Source of the DNA: Alicyclobacillus mali
Lineage (GTDB): Bacteria; Bacillota; Bacilli; Alicyclobacillales; Alicyclobacillaceae
Reading direction: 5' to 3' (one strand)
NCBI RefSeq assembly: GCF_017329565.1
Contig: NZ_JAFMTT010000006.1
DNA: 64,000 nucleotides
Both the position numbers and the translations under genes were made by a program. This document shows positions 34,494 to 43,436 of the stretch, piece after piece (the first letter of the stretch is position 1; every line of letters begins with the position of its first letter). Under the pieces are notes generated by a model. The model was not told where the DNA came from. It saw only the letters and a list, made by a program, of their open reading frames with translations, and ran no database searches.

Positions 34494-35653
34494 TCAGGGT
34501 GTTTGCCGATTTTCACATTCATACGGGAGCCGCCAAGGGGCGGCCCGTGAAAATGGCGGCCTCGCATCAATTGACCGTGGCGGCGTCGCTAGACTGGGCT
34601 GCGCGCGTCAAGGGGCTCCACGTCGCAGGGCTCATAGATGCCGTGTGCGATCCGGTGCTGAACGAGATCCGGGATTTGTGTCGTTCGGGGCATTTGACGC
34701 CAGTATCCGGCGGCGGGCTGATGTATCAGGCGTCCCTGTTGGTTGTGCTGGGCGCGGAAGTCGAGGTCCGCGTGTCAAACCACGGCGCCGCGCACTTCGG
34801 CTGTTGGCTGCCTACGGTTGAAGCGGCCGCGGACTTTCAGACGTGGTTGAAGACGGTTCAGTCCAATACGGGGCTCTCGTCTCAGGTAGCTCGGGTGGAT
34901 CCGACGCGCCTCGCGGACGAGGTTCGCGCGAGGGGCGGCATCTTCGTTGTGCACCACGCGTTCACGCCGTTCAAGGGGCTGCTCGGCAGTGCAGTCGCGC
35001 GCGTCGCGGAGGTGATGCCGCTCGAGGCCCTGGACGCGGTTGAACTTGGGCTGTCGGCCGACGCCGACATGGCGGATCGCCTCGAAGAAATGCGGCACTG
35101 TACGCTTCTGTCCAATTCGGATGCCCACAGCCTCTCGTCCATCGCGCGCGAATTCAACGTGCTGGCGTTGAACGAACTCTCCTTCGAGGATATCCGACAT
35201 GCGCTCCATCGCCGCGGAGGGCGAAGCGTGGTGGCGAATTTAGGGTTGTATCCACCGCTCGGAAAATACTATCGAACGCGATGCAGGTCGTGTGGCCAAG
35301 TGGTGACATCGGAATCATGCGGCTGTGGCGCCTCGAGGTCCGTCGTCCAAGGCGTATGGGATCGCATTGAAGCGCTTGCGGATCAGGACATGCCGGTCCA
35401 TCCGCCCTGGCGCGCACCCTACCACTACATTGTGCCGCTCTCGTTGATCCCCGGCGTGGGTCCGCGGACATATGTGAAGTTGCTCGAAGCGTTCGGTGGC
35501 GAAGCCCAACTTTGGTTCGATCCGCCTTCGGAACCGGCGCTCGCCGAGGTGATCGGGCCGAAGCTGGCCGCGCGCGTGTCCGCAGCGCTGAACGGGCGGT
35601 TGAGCATGTCGCCCGGGGGCGCCGGGCATTACGGTCGCGTCGAGCTTGTGTAG
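34490..35653 (+). CDS. EndoQ-like PHP-domain endonuclease
   Basis: 387 residues. An N-terminal PHP phosphoesterase domain with FADFHIHTG, VVHHAFTPFKG and SNSDAHS (metal ligands), a zinc-binding CRSCGQVV...CGCG segment near 265-280, and a helix-hairpin-helix IPGVGPRTYVKLLEAFG. This is the layout of endonuclease Q, which nicks DNA 5' of deaminated bases in Thermococcales and some Bacillales. Role in a hot, acidic habitat is plausible. GTG start overlapping nudF. Confidence 0.82.
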   Translation: MIRVFADFHIHTGAAKGRPVKMAASHQLTVAASLDWAARVKGLHVAGLIDAVCDPVLNEIRDLCRSGHLTPVSGGGLMYQASLLVVLGAEVEVRVSNHGAAHFGCWLPTVEAAADFQTWLKTVQSNTGLSSQVARVDPTRLADEVRARGGIFVVHHAFTPFKGLLGSAVARVAEVMPLEALDAVELGLSADADMADRLEEMRHCTLLSNSDAHSLSSIAREFNVLALNELSFEDIRHALHRRGGRSVVANLGLYPPLGKYYRTRCRSCGQVVTSESCGCGASRSVVQGVWDRIEALADQDMPVHPPWRAPYHYIVPLSLIPGVGPRTYVKLLEAFGGEAQLWFDPPSEPALAEVIGPKLAARVSAALNGRLSMSPGGAGHYGRVELV

Positions 35654-35701
35654 GGGGATGTACACTGGCGGTCTTCGAGTCTATCAATCGGGATCGCGTC
35701 A

Positions 35702-35719
35702 TAGACATAGTCGTGTCTA
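35702..35719. promoter_or_regulatory. Small inverted repeat upstream of spoIIM
   Basis: TAGACA at 35702 and TGTCTA at 35714, 6 bases apart, inside the 95-base gap before spoIIM. It overlaps a CATAGACAT that faintly resembles a sigma-E -10 box. Could be an operator or promoter part; weak evidence. Confidence 0.2.
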
Positions 35720-35748
35720 CGTCCCATTTCGCGGGAGGAGGCACGACG

Positions 35749-36432
35749 ATGAAGGCCATGTTGTGGGCGGTGAGACGGCGCCCGCGCACACCCCGAACTC
35801 CGTCGCTCATCGGGTTTCGCGTTCGCAGAATACTGGCGCGCCGACTCTCCCAGGAGGCGCATATCGTCGCATTCTTGCTCGGCATCGTCCTGTCTGGTGT
35901 CGCCTTCGGCGGGATTGTGGCGGGTGAACTGCGGCCGGGGGACAAGCTGGAGCTCGCGAATCAGCTCGAGGCCTTCCTGCTGGCCACCGTGCACGGGCAG
36001 CTGGCGTCGGGGAGTTCGGTGTTTGCCAGCCGCCTGGTATCGGACGCGGCTTGGCTTGCCCTCGTCTGGCTCGCTGGCTCGTCAGCTGTCGGCATCCCCA
36101 TTGTGGCAGCAGCTGTGTTTGCCCGGGCCTTCGAGGCAGGTTTCGCTGCGGCGTTCACGGCATTGCAATTTGGCTGGAAAGGCTTTGTCGTGGCGGCGTT
36201 TGGCATCTTTGTGCATCAGGCGATTTTTCTGTTCGCGTTTCTCATCGCAGGCGTCAATGCCATCCGATTTTCGTATCAGATTGTCGCCCAGTCCGTTCCG
36301 CTCTATCAGTGGACGCTTCAGTTCCTGAGGTATACTGGGGGAAGTGTGATGTGCCTGGGCGGCGTGATGCTTGCGGCCGCCATCCAGGCGTTCGTCGTGC
36401 CACCCATGGTGAGTCGGCTGCTGGGAGGATGA
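35749..36432 (+). CDS. spoIIM: Stage II sporulation protein M
   Basis: A membrane protein of the SpoIIDMP engulfment machine that thins septal peptidoglycan. 227 residues with about five membrane helices in the usual SpoIIM positions. ATG behind a GGGAGGAGG site eight bases upstream; the longer open frame upstream belongs to the antisense of the previous gene's end. The stop is followed by the RNHCP gene within two bases. Confidence 0.92.
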   Translation: MKAMLWAVRRRPRTPRTPSLIGFRVRRILARRLSQEAHIVAFLLGIVLSGVAFGGIVAGELRPGDKLELANQLEAFLLATVHGQLASGSSVFASRLVSDAAWLALVWLAGSSAVGIPIVAAAVFARAFEAGFAAAFTALQFGWKGFVVAAFGIFVHQAIFLFAFLIAGVNAIRFSYQIVAQSVPLYQWTLQFLRYTGGSVMCLGGVMLAAAIQAFVVPPMVSRLLGG

Positions 36433-36434
36433 AG

Positions 36435-36758
36435 ATGGCAGCGTTTATCCGGCGCAACGAGCCATTCACTTGCGCGCACTGCGGACTCCACGTGTCGCCC
36501 GCAGAACGGACGTGCAGGAATCATTGTCCTCGCTGCCTCTATTCAATGCACGTGGACGTGTCACCGGGCGATCGCGCGAATATCTGCGGCGGGCTGATGG
36601 AGCCGGTTCGAGTCGAATACCATTCGAAGAAGGGCTACCAGATTGTCCACCGCTGCACGCGCTGTGGTGTGGAGACGCGCAACATCGCGCTCATCGACGT
36701 CGCTGTGCAACCTGACAATCTCGACCGGCTATACGACTTGATGCGCAATCCGCGCTGA
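36435..36758 (+). CDS. RNHCP-domain zinc-binding protein
   Basis: 107 residues with a defining motif RNHCPRCLYSMHVD and further cysteine pairs CAHCG and CTRCG, so at least four to six zinc ligands. The RNHCP family is of unknown function. ATG 36435 has GGGAGG six bases upstream, in an operon with spoIIM and xerD. Confidence 0.85.
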   Translation: MAAFIRRNEPFTCAHCGLHVSPAERTCRNHCPRCLYSMHVDVSPGDRANICGGLMEPVRVEYHSKKGYQIVHRCTRCGVETRNIALIDVAVQPDNLDRLYDLMRNPR

Positions 36759-36793
36759 TAAGGACCGCCGTGACAAGCAGGGAGGGGTGGCCC

Positions 36794-37678
36794 GTGGACC
36801 CTGAGTTTCACACGTTTTTGGATCACCTTCGGCTTGAGCGAGGTCTCTCTGAGAATACGGCCGCGAGTTATGCGCGAGATCTCACCGACTTTTCTCAATA
36901 TCTCGCGCGTGAACAGCGCACCATCCGAGAGGCGGACAGGACGTCCATCCTCCGCTACCTGTCAGATCTGAAACGCCGCGGCATGAAGCCGACGACCATC
37001 GCCCGCAGAATGTCCGCCCTGCGCTCGTTTTTTCGCTACTCGCTCCGGGAAGGATGGTTGCAGGTGGACCCGACGGCGGATATCGAGGTCGCGGCGCCGG
37101 ACGAGCACCTGCCGCGGGTGGTGTCGGAAGAAGACGTGGAACGGCTCATCGGCGCGGTGCACCGGCCGGACGCCATGGGCTTGCGCGATCGCGCCATGCT
37201 GGAGACGCTCTACGCCACCGGCGTGCGCGTGAGCGAACTCTTGGGCCTTTCCATGGAAGACGTGGAGCTCTCGGCGGGATTTGTCCGCGTGTTTGGCAAG
37301 GGGAACAAGGAGCGCGTGGTGCCGCTCGGCGAGATCGCCCAGGATGCCCTCGGGAGGTATCTGCGCTACGGGCGGCCGCTTCTTGCGCGGGACCGGGGAG
37401 AAAACGCGGTGTTCTTGAACCGCTTTGGCCGGAGGATGACGAGGCAGGGTTTTTGGAACATCCTGAAAGGCTATGCGCGGCAGGCGGGTGTGACTGCCGA
37501 GGTCACGCCGCACATGCTCCGACATTCGTTTGCGACGCATCTGCTGGAGGGCGGGGCCGATCTCCGCGTGGTGCAGGAGCTGTTGGGGCACGCCGACATC
37601 TCCACAACGGAGCGGTACACGCATGTCACACCGCACCGCCTTCGCGAGGTGTACCGGAACGCGCACCCGCGGGCGTGA
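36794..37678 (+). CDS. xerD: Site-specific tyrosine recombinase XerD
   Basis: Resolves chromosome dimers at dif with its partner XerC. 294 residues. N-terminal SAM-like DNA-binding domain (LDHLRLERGLSENTAASYARDL), catalytic domain with ATGVRVSELLGL (Arg), HMLRHSFATHLLEGGADL (His-x-x-Arg), LLGHADISTTERYTHV (His and nucleophile Tyr). GTG 36794 has GGGAGGGG six bases upstream. Confidence 0.95.
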   Translation: MDPEFHTFLDHLRLERGLSENTAASYARDLTDFSQYLAREQRTIREADRTSILRYLSDLKRRGMKPTTIARRMSALRSFFRYSLREGWLQVDPTADIEVAAPDEHLPRVVSEEDVERLIGAVHRPDAMGLRDRAMLETLYATGVRVSELLGLSMEDVELSAGFVRVFGKGNKERVVPLGEIAQDALGRYLRYGRPLLARDRGENAVFLNRFGRRMTRQGFWNILKGYARQAGVTAEVTPHMLRHSFATHLLEGGADLRVVQELLGHADISTTERYTHVTPHRLREVYRNAHPRA

Positions 37679-37699
37679 CGATGAAATGGAGGATGTAGG

Positions 37700-38872
37700 T
37701 TGGACAAGCGTCTGATTTGGATTGTGCTGGACAGCTGCGGAATTGGTGCGGCGCCAGATGCGGCTGATTACGGCGAAGCCGATGTTGAGAGCAATACCAT
37801 CGCGCACGTCGCTGAGGCGGTGGGCGGACTGCGCGTGCCTAATCTCGAACGCCTCGGCCTCGGGCGGATTGCGCCCATTGCTGGTGTGGCGCCTGCCGGC
37901 GCAGGTGGGTACGGCACGATGGTGGAACGGTCCGCCGGGAAAGACACGACAAACGGGCACATGGAGTTCGTGGGCGTCGTCCTGTCGCAGCCGATGCCGA
38001 CCTATCCGGACGGATTCCCGCCCGAGGTCATCGAGCCGTTCGAGCGGTACGTCGGCAAACCGGTCCTGTGCAACCGCCCGGCGTCCGGAACGTGGGTCAT
38101 AGAGGCCTACGGCAAGGAGCATCTCGAGACGGGCAGGCCCATCGTCTACACCTCGGCGGACAGCGTCTTTCAGGTCGCGGCGCACGAAGACGTGGTGCCG
38201 GTGGAGAGATTGTACGACTGGTGCGAATACGCGAGATCCATCCTGGTCGGGCCCCACGCCGTGGGACGGGTCATTGCGCGGCCGTTCATCGGGGAGCCGG
38301 GGCATTTTGTTCGGACGGATCGCAGGCGAGATTTTTCGCTGGATTTTGGTCCCACGGTGCTGGACGCCATCGAGGCGGCGGGATATCCGGTGGTCGGGAT
38401 CGGAAAAATCGCGGACATCTATCATCACCGGGGCATCACACGAGCGGTGCACACGTTGGACAACCGGGATGGTATGCAGAAGCTCGTCACGGCGATGGAT
38501 AGCGAGCCGACTGGACTTTTGTACGCAAACCTCGTGGACTTCGACTCGAAGTACGGCCACCGCAACGATCCCGTTGGATTTGCGCGCGCCATCGAAGCCT
38601 TCGACGAAGACTTGCAGGGCGTGCTTTCGCGGCTGCGACCGGGAGACCTGCTGGTCATCACAGCCGATCACGGCTGTGACCCCACCGTCCCCGGGACGGA
38701 TCACACGCGGGAACGCGTCCCAATTCTCGCTCACCACGTCAATTTGGCCGATCCCGTCCCGCTCGGCGAGCGAGATACGTTCGCAGATCTCGGCGCGACG
38801 GTGGCGGAGTACTTCGGCGTCCGGCGCCCACCCGTCGGCCGATCGTTCCTGCGAGATCTCCGTTTGGCATAA
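37700..38872 (+). CDS. deoB: Phosphopentomutase
   Basis: Interconverts ribose or deoxyribose 1- and 5-phosphates. 390 residues of the alkaline-phosphatase fold: VLDSCGIGAAPDA (metal site), KDTTNGHMEF (phospho-Thr region), NLVDFDSKYGHRND, and ITADHGCDPTVPGTDHTRERVP. TTG start. In Bacillus drm (deoB) also follows xerD (ripX); the nucleoside phosphorylase (pupG) that sits between drm and dacF is missing here. Confidence 0.97.
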   Translation: MDKRLIWIVLDSCGIGAAPDAADYGEADVESNTIAHVAEAVGGLRVPNLERLGLGRIAPIAGVAPAGAGGYGTMVERSAGKDTTNGHMEFVGVVLSQPMPTYPDGFPPEVIEPFERYVGKPVLCNRPASGTWVIEAYGKEHLETGRPIVYTSADSVFQVAAHEDVVPVERLYDWCEYARSILVGPHAVGRVIARPFIGEPGHFVRTDRRRDFSLDFGPTVLDAIEAAGYPVVGIGKIADIYHHRGITRAVHTLDNRDGMQKLVTAMDSEPTGLLYANLVDFDSKYGHRNDPVGFARAIEAFDEDLQGVLSRLRPGDLLVITADHGCDPTVPGTDHTRERVPILAHHVNLADPVPLGERDTFADLGATVAEYFGVRRPPVGRSFLRDLRLA

Positions 38873-38962
38873 TCCCATTCACTCCAGTGCGTAGCGCCGC
38901 TTCGTCCTGCACACACTAACGCTGATTCGATTCGGTGGAACTCCTCGAGAGGAGGTTGCAGG

Positions 38963-40207
38963 ATGAAGCGGCATGTTCGTGCCCTTGGGATCGGAATCGG
39001 CGCCTTGTGTCTTGTCGCGACAAGCGCCGCCCCTCAGATGGTTCGCGCGGCGTCTGCGCCCGGAGTCGTGCAGATCCGCGAACAGGTGGACGCGGGGACG
39101 GCGCAGCCAGCGCCAGCTTCAAGCGTCGATCTTGCGAAACAGGCGAGGTCCGCAGTCCTGATGGATTTTGCAACCGGAAAGGTGCTGTACGCCAAGGATG
39201 CGCATGAGCGCCTGCCCATGGCGAGTATCACGAAGATCATGACGCTCCTTCTCATCTTCGAAGCGATTGACAGCGGCAAGCTGAAGTGGACGGATCGAGT
39301 CCAAGCCAGCGAGCGTGCCTCGAGCATGGGCGGATCGCAGATCTTTCTTGAGCCCGGCGAGACGATGACCGTGCGCGATCTCGTCAAGGGCATCGCCATC
39401 GCGTCGGCCAACGACGCCTGTGTCGCCATGGCCGAGCACCTCGACGGGAGCGAAGAGGCGTTTGTCGCTCGAATGAATCAGCGGGCGAAAGAACTTGGCA
39501 TGACGGATACGCACTTTGCCAACTGCAATGGGTTGCCTGCGGCGAACCATTATTCCAGCGCGTACGACATCGCCATCATGTCGCGAGCGCTCCTTATGCA
39601 TCCCGACGTCACCGCGTTCACTTCGGTGTACAGCGATTACTTGCGGAAGGACACCGATCATCCGCTTTGGCTCGTGAACACAAACAAGCTGGTCCGCTTC
39701 TACGACGGGGTGGACGGACTGAAGACGGGTTACACGCAGGAAGCTAAATACTGCTTGTCGGCGACGGCGAAGCGAGACGGTTTTCGCGTGGTGGCCGTGG
39801 TGATGGGCGAACCGAAGCCCACGGTTCGGAACGCTGAAATCGCAGGCATGCTGAACTATGCGTTTGCGCATTACAAGGCAGTGCAAGTCTATCCGCGCGG
39901 CCACGTGGTGGGCCAAGTTCAGGTCAAGCGGGGCACGCGCGATCGCGTCGAGGCAGTGACGGCGGAGCCCGTGGCGTTTGTCACCGAGCGATCCAGCAAA
40001 GCGAGTTATGCGGCCGAAATTCAGTGGATGACCTTAAAAGCGCCGGTCACTCGTGGCCAGGTGGTCGGGCGCGTGGTGTTGAAATCGGGCGGACAGGTGG
40101 TGGCAAATGTGCCACTGGTCGCAAAGGAGGACGTTCCGAAAGCTACGTTCTTCCAGAGTTTTGGCAAAACCATCAAGAAGGTCATCACGTTCGGTCAGGC
40201 CAAATGA
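38963..40207 (+). CDS. dacF: D-alanyl-D-alanine carboxypeptidase (DacF type)
   Basis: A penicillin-binding protein trimming peptide side chains of peptidoglycan. 414 residues: signal peptide to about residue 30, Ser88-x-x-Lys91 (SITK), Ser148-Ala-Asn150, and KTG at 254-256, then a C-terminal beta domain. It lies upstream of spoIIA as in Bacillus, where dacF acts in the spore cortex. ATG follows a GAGGAGG site that is itself half of a short CTCCTC/GAGGAG palindrome. Confidence 0.93.
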   Translation: MKRHVRALGIGIGALCLVATSAAPQMVRAASAPGVVQIREQVDAGTAQPAPASSVDLAKQARSAVLMDFATGKVLYAKDAHERLPMASITKIMTLLLIFEAIDSGKLKWTDRVQASERASSMGGSQIFLEPGETMTVRDLVKGIAIASANDACVAMAEHLDGSEEAFVARMNQRAKELGMTDTHFANCNGLPAANHYSSAYDIAIMSRALLMHPDVTAFTSVYSDYLRKDTDHPLWLVNTNKLVRFYDGVDGLKTGYTQEAKYCLSATAKRDGFRVVAVVMGEPKPTVRNAEIAGMLNYAFAHYKAVQVYPRGHVVGQVQVKRGTRDRVEAVTAEPVAFVTERSSKASYAAEIQWMTLKAPVTRGQVVGRVVLKSGGQVVANVPLVAKEDVPKATFFQSFGKTIKKVITFGQAK

Positions 40208-40225
40208 AACCGCGGTCGACCAGGG

Positions 40226-40245
40226 CGCGCCGCCGACGCGGCGCG
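40226..40245. terminator. Possible terminator between dacF and the convergent regulator
   Basis: CGCGCCGC (40226-40233), 4-base loop, GCGGCGCG (40238-40245). A T-run comes only 20 bases later, so termination strength is uncertain. Confidence 0.4.
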
Positions 40246-40272
40246 AACCTTGTCGATGAAGCGCGTTTTTTC

Positions 40273-41583
40273 TTATTGGCGGGGAAATATCCAGAATCGT
40301 TCGGGCGAAGCCCACGACCCCTCAGGTATCCGCTCTGCTGCTCGGTTGACGGCTTGGTCGCACAGCTGCACGATGTCCGAGGTGTTCGCTTTGCGCATGT
40401 ACACCTGGGCTTTGAGTTGAAGATACCCCGGCGGAAGAGCGCTCGGATCGGCTTGCACGAGATGGTCCAGCGAGCGCAGTTCCGATTCGGCGCGGTCGAG
40501 ATCGCCCAGTTCGAGGGCAAGTTCTGCGGCGAGCAGAGATAGTTGCGCACGAATCTCTGGACCGACGCGCGTCATGGCGAGCGCTTGCGACACCCGCTCC
40601 ATCGCTGGACGTGGTTGGTCAAGGGCCCGATACGTGAGCGCCAATTCGTGGTCCAGTGCGACGCGCAGAACTTCGTCGCGGGAATTGATCCGTTCGTCGA
40701 GATGGACCAGGTGTGACAGCGCGTCATCCGCCTTCCCGGAGAGTCGCAGAAAGGCGCTGAGATTGATGCGGCAGCGCATCGCCAATGCCCGGTTCCCCGC
40801 CTCTTCATGGAGCTGGATGGCGCGCTGGGCCTCTTCGATGGCCGTCTCGTAGTCCCCAATGGCGGCCGCCGAGCACGCGAGCCCGTGATGTGCATGCGCA
40901 CGGTCCACCGCGGACATGGGCTCTTCGCCACGGGCCAGGATGTGCTCGTACAGGGTTTTCGCTTGCTCCATAGGGCCATATTGCAAATACAGCCGCGCGA
41001 GCGTCATCTCGATTTTGAGTCGGAGTGGCATTTGAAGCCCGGATGTCGCGAGCGCTTGGCGCGCGCGTTCCAGATACAGAATCGCTTCGTGATCCCGCTG
41101 CAACCGCCGGCGCGCTAGGGCGCCATAATAGTAGCCGCGAATCACGCTGGAGATATCGCCGCGCGCAAATCCCGCCCAAACCAAGCCGTCGTACAAGCGC
41201 GCCGCCTGCTCGTAGTTGCCCGCCTTGAGATAACAATCGCCCATGTCTTGAAAGACGAGTTCGGGCCGAAACTGAGAGTGAAGGGGCCAGGAAAGCGAGA
41301 GAAACTGGTGAATGGCCTCCTCGTAGTGGCCCTGCTCTGCGAGGTGCTTGGCGCGGCGATAGGTATGGGCTTCTTCCGACGATCCGGCCAACTCCCTTTG
41401 AAACTCCGCGGCGTCCACACCAAGGCGCGCCGCAAGTTGTGCCAAAAGAGGGGCGGATGGCATGGTCCGGTCGGACTCAATTTGGCTGATCATGCTCGCC
41501 GTAGCAAGCCCCCGAGCGAGCTCGGACTGCGTCATGCCGCGCGCCTTGCGAAGCGCGCGAATCTTTTGGCCAAGTGTCTCCAT
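40273..41583 (-). CDS. XRE-family regulator with tetratricopeptide repeats
   Basis: 436 residues: a helix-turn-helix at 1-58 (IRALRKARGMTQSELARGLATASMISQIE, split across the two helices) and then many TPR-like helical pairs up to the end (GNYEQAARLYD, GDYETAIEEAQRAIQLHEEAG and others). This is the layout of Rap/PlcR-like (RNPP) regulators that often sense peptides. No target is known. It is divergent from spoIIAA; the 165-base gap holds Spo0A boxes. Confidence 0.82.
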   Translation of the reverse strand: METLGQKIRALRKARGMTQSELARGLATASMISQIESDRTMPSAPLLAQLAARLGVDAAEFQRELAGSSEEAHTYRRAKHLAEQGHYEEAIHQFLSLSWPLHSQFRPELVFQDMGDCYLKAGNYEQAARLYDGLVWAGFARGDISSVIRGYYYGALARRRLQRDHEAILYLERARQALATSGLQMPLRLKIEMTLARLYLQYGPMEQAKTLYEHILARGEEPMSAVDRAHAHHGLACSAAAIGDYETAIEEAQRAIQLHEEAGNRALAMRCRINLSAFLRLSGKADDALSHLVHLDERINSRDEVLRVALDHELALTYRALDQPRPAMERVSQALAMTRVGPEIRAQLSLLAAELALELGDLDRAESELRSLDHLVQADPSALPPGYLQLKAQVYMRKANTSDIVQLCDQAVNRAAERIPEGSWASPERFWIFPRQ

Positions 41584-41645
41584 ACCTCGCCTCCTATCTT
41601 CTCCTATCTATTGTACAGACAGCAGCGAGAAGCGCCACTGTTCGG

Positions 41646-41653
41646 TTGTCGAA
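41646..41653 (+). promoter_or_regulatory. Spo0A box upstream of spoIIA
   Basis: TTGTCGAA is the exact Spo0A-box core, 35 bases before the sigma-H -35 element. A degenerate copy (TTTTGTCAA) is at about 41673-41681. In Bacillus, Spo0A~P activates the sigma-H spoIIA promoter from such boxes. The box may also influence the divergent TPR regulator gene. Confidence 0.6.
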
Positions 41654-41687
41654 TTCAGTAGATTCTCCACTACTTTTGTCAATGGGC

Positions 41688-41713
41688 AGGAATTCCCGGT
41701 TTAAGGCGTGAAT
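41688..41713 (+). promoter_or_regulatory. Sigma-H promoter of spoIIAA-spoIIAB-sigF
   Basis: AGGAATT (41688-41694), 14 bases, TGAAT (41709-41713): a very good match to the sigma-H consensus. The start codon is 36 bases further. Confidence 0.65.
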
Positions 41714-41748
41714 TTGTTGACCAGACCGCATAGGAGAGGGGATGCAAG

Positions 41749-42093
41749 GTGTCCGTCGAGACCAAGTTGGAGCGAGGGATTGTGGTCATCGCATTGAAAG
41801 GGGAGCTGGACCACCATGCGGTGGAACAGATGAGGGATCGAATCGAGCAGCAGCTTGCCGAGCATGGCTATCGAGGTCTCGTGATGTCGTTTCGGAACAT
41901 CGACTTCATGGACAGTTCCGGTCTCGGGCTGATTCTGGGCCGCTATCGAAGCGTCTCCGAGCACGGCGGCAAGATGGCGCTCTGCGAAGTCAATCCTACG
42001 CTAAAGCGTCTGTTTGAAATGTCCGGTTTACTGAAGGTGATTCCCGTGTACGACTCTGAAGAAGCTGCGGTGGCAGCAATCCTGGGAGCGTGA
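41749..42093 (+). CDS. spoIIAA: Anti-anti-sigma factor SpoIIAA
   Basis: Releases sigma-F from SpoIIAB when dephosphorylated. 114-residue STAS protein with FMDSSGLGLILGRY, where the second Ser (Ser57) corresponds to the phosphorylated serine. GTG start; the site upstream is GGAGAGGGG. Overlaps spoIIAB by GTGA. Confidence 0.96.
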   Translation: MSVETKLERGIVVIALKGELDHHAVEQMRDRIEQQLAEHGYRGLVMSFRNIDFMDSSGLGLILGRYRSVSEHGGKMALCEVNPTLKRLFEMSGLLKVIPVYDSEEAAVAAILGA

Positions 42094-42560
42094 TCGCGGT
42101 GGAACGAGTGGCGGAAGGCGTGCGGGTGGATAACTATCTGCGCCTTGTTTTTCCGAGCCGGTCGGAGAACGAGTCGCTGGCTCGCGTGGCGGTCGCTTCC
42201 TTTGTGGCGCCGCTCGATCCGACCATGGAGGAGCTGACGGAGCTGAAGACGGCAGTGTCTGAAGCCGTGACGAACGCCATCATCCATGGCTACCCGGACG
42301 AGATCGGCGAGGTGGTGGTGGCGTGCGCTCTGCACGGCAATCGCGTGCAGGTCGTCGTTGAGGACCGAGGCGTGGGCATTCCCGACGTGGATCTGGCCAA
42401 ACAACCGATGTACACGTCGCGGCCCGAGCTCGAACGGTCAGGCATGGGCATGACGATCATGGAGACGTTTGTCGACAAGCTGGAGGTCGAGTCCAAGCCC
42501 GGGGAAGGCACGCGCGTCACGCTGATCAAGACCTTTCGAACTGCCCCCGACGTGATGTGA
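42090..42560 (+). CDS. spoIIAB: Anti-sigma-F factor and kinase SpoIIAB
   Basis: Binds sigma-F and phosphorylates SpoIIAA. 156 residues of the GHKL kinase family: ENESLARVAVASFVAPLDPT, SEAVTNAIIHGYP (N box), VEDRGVGIPD (G1) and RSGMGMTIME (G2). GTG 42090 overlaps the spoIIAA stop; the true start might be one of the next GTGs since Bacillus SpoIIAB is slightly shorter. Confidence 0.96.
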   Translation: MIAVERVAEGVRVDNYLRLVFPSRSENESLARVAVASFVAPLDPTMEELTELKTAVSEAVTNAIIHGYPDEIGEVVVACALHGNRVQVVVEDRGVGIPDVDLAKQPMYTSRPELERSGMGMTIMETFVDKLEVESKPGEGTRVTLIKTFRTAPDVM

Positions 42561-42572
42561 GGGGGGTCGCAC

Positions 42573-43343
42573 GTGGATCAGGCAAAGGAGCGTCCCGTCC
42601 CGCATCATGTGGACGAATTCGAGAAACTATCCGACGAAGAGGTCCGGGAGCTTCTGGAGCGAAGCCACAACGGTGACGCGGAAGCGCGCGAGCGGCTCAT
42701 CGTCCACAATCAGCGCCTCGTGTGGGCCGTCGTCCAGCGATTTCTGGGGCGCGGTTATGAAGCGGAAGATCTCTTCCAGATCGGATGTATCGGCCTGATG
42801 AAGGCGGTGGACAAGTTCGATCTGTCCTACGACGTCAAATTTTCGACCTACGCCGTGCCCATGATTATTGGTGAGATCCAACGGTTTTTGCGAGACGACA
42901 GCACAGTCAAGGTCAGCCGAAGTCTGAAGGAGACGGCCAAGCAAATTCGCCACGTGCGAGATCGCCTTGCGAAGGAACTCGGGCGCCAGCCGCACATCAC
43001 CGAACTCGCCGAGGCCATGAACATGGAGCCGTCGGAAATCGTGTTCGCGCAGGAAGCTCTTCGCGCGCCCGCGTCCATCCATGAGACCGTGTACGAGAAC
43101 GATGGGGATCCCATCTATCTGATGGATCAAATCGCGGACGAAGAGACGGAGGGCAAGTTCGACAAGGTCGAGTTGCACGAGATCATCGGACGGCTGCCTG
43201 AACGCGAGCGATTCATCGTATACATGCGGTTCTTTCGAGATAAGACCCAGAGCGACGTGGCTCGGGTGCTCGGCATTTCCCAAGTGCAGGTATCACGCCT
43301 CGAAAAGCGCATTCTTCAGCAAATTCGTCAGGAACTCGAATGA
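42573..43343 (+). CDS. sigF: RNA polymerase sigma factor SigF
   Basis: The first forespore-specific sigma factor. 256 residues. Region 2 with RLVWAVVQRFLGRGYEAEDLFQIGCIGLMKAVDKFD (broken here between 2.1 and 2.2), KFSTYAVPMIIGEIQRFLRDD, region 3 and region 4 with the helix-turn-helix TQSDVARVLGISQVQVSRLEKR. GTG after GGGGGG. Last gene of the operon, followed by a terminator. Confidence 0.97.
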   Translation: MDQAKERPVPHHVDEFEKLSDEEVRELLERSHNGDAEARERLIVHNQRLVWAVVQRFLGRGYEAEDLFQIGCIGLMKAVDKFDLSYDVKFSTYAVPMIIGEIQRFLRDDSTVKVSRSLKETAKQIRHVRDRLAKELGRQPHITELAEAMNMEPSEIVFAQEALRAPASIHETVYENDGDPIYLMDQIADEETEGKFDKVELHEIIGRLPERERFIVYMRFFRDKTQSDVARVLGISQVQVSRLEKRILQQIRQELE

Positions 43344-43362
43344 TGGCCACTGGAACATCTTA

Positions 43363-43386
43363 ACGCCGCCTGAGGGCGGCTTTTTT
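43363..43386 (+). terminator. Terminator of the spoIIA operon
   Basis: GCCGCC, loop TGAG, GGCGGC followed by six T; a textbook intrinsic terminator 20 bases after sigF. Confidence 0.88.
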
Positions 43387-43436
43387 CGCGTCTGCGGGGC
43401 ATGTTACCTAGATGACGAGAGATGGGGGGATTTTCG

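Noticed and set aside
36962..38878. 638-codon open frame on the minus strand
   Set aside because: It lies antisense to xerD and deoB, which have full catalytic motifs; its protein is rich in R, H and P, as is typical of GC-rich shadow frames.
38939..38960. Ribosome-site-hiding hairpin before dacF
   Set aside because: CTCCTC/GAGGAG has only a two-base loop; the realistic four-pair stem is too weak to be a switch.
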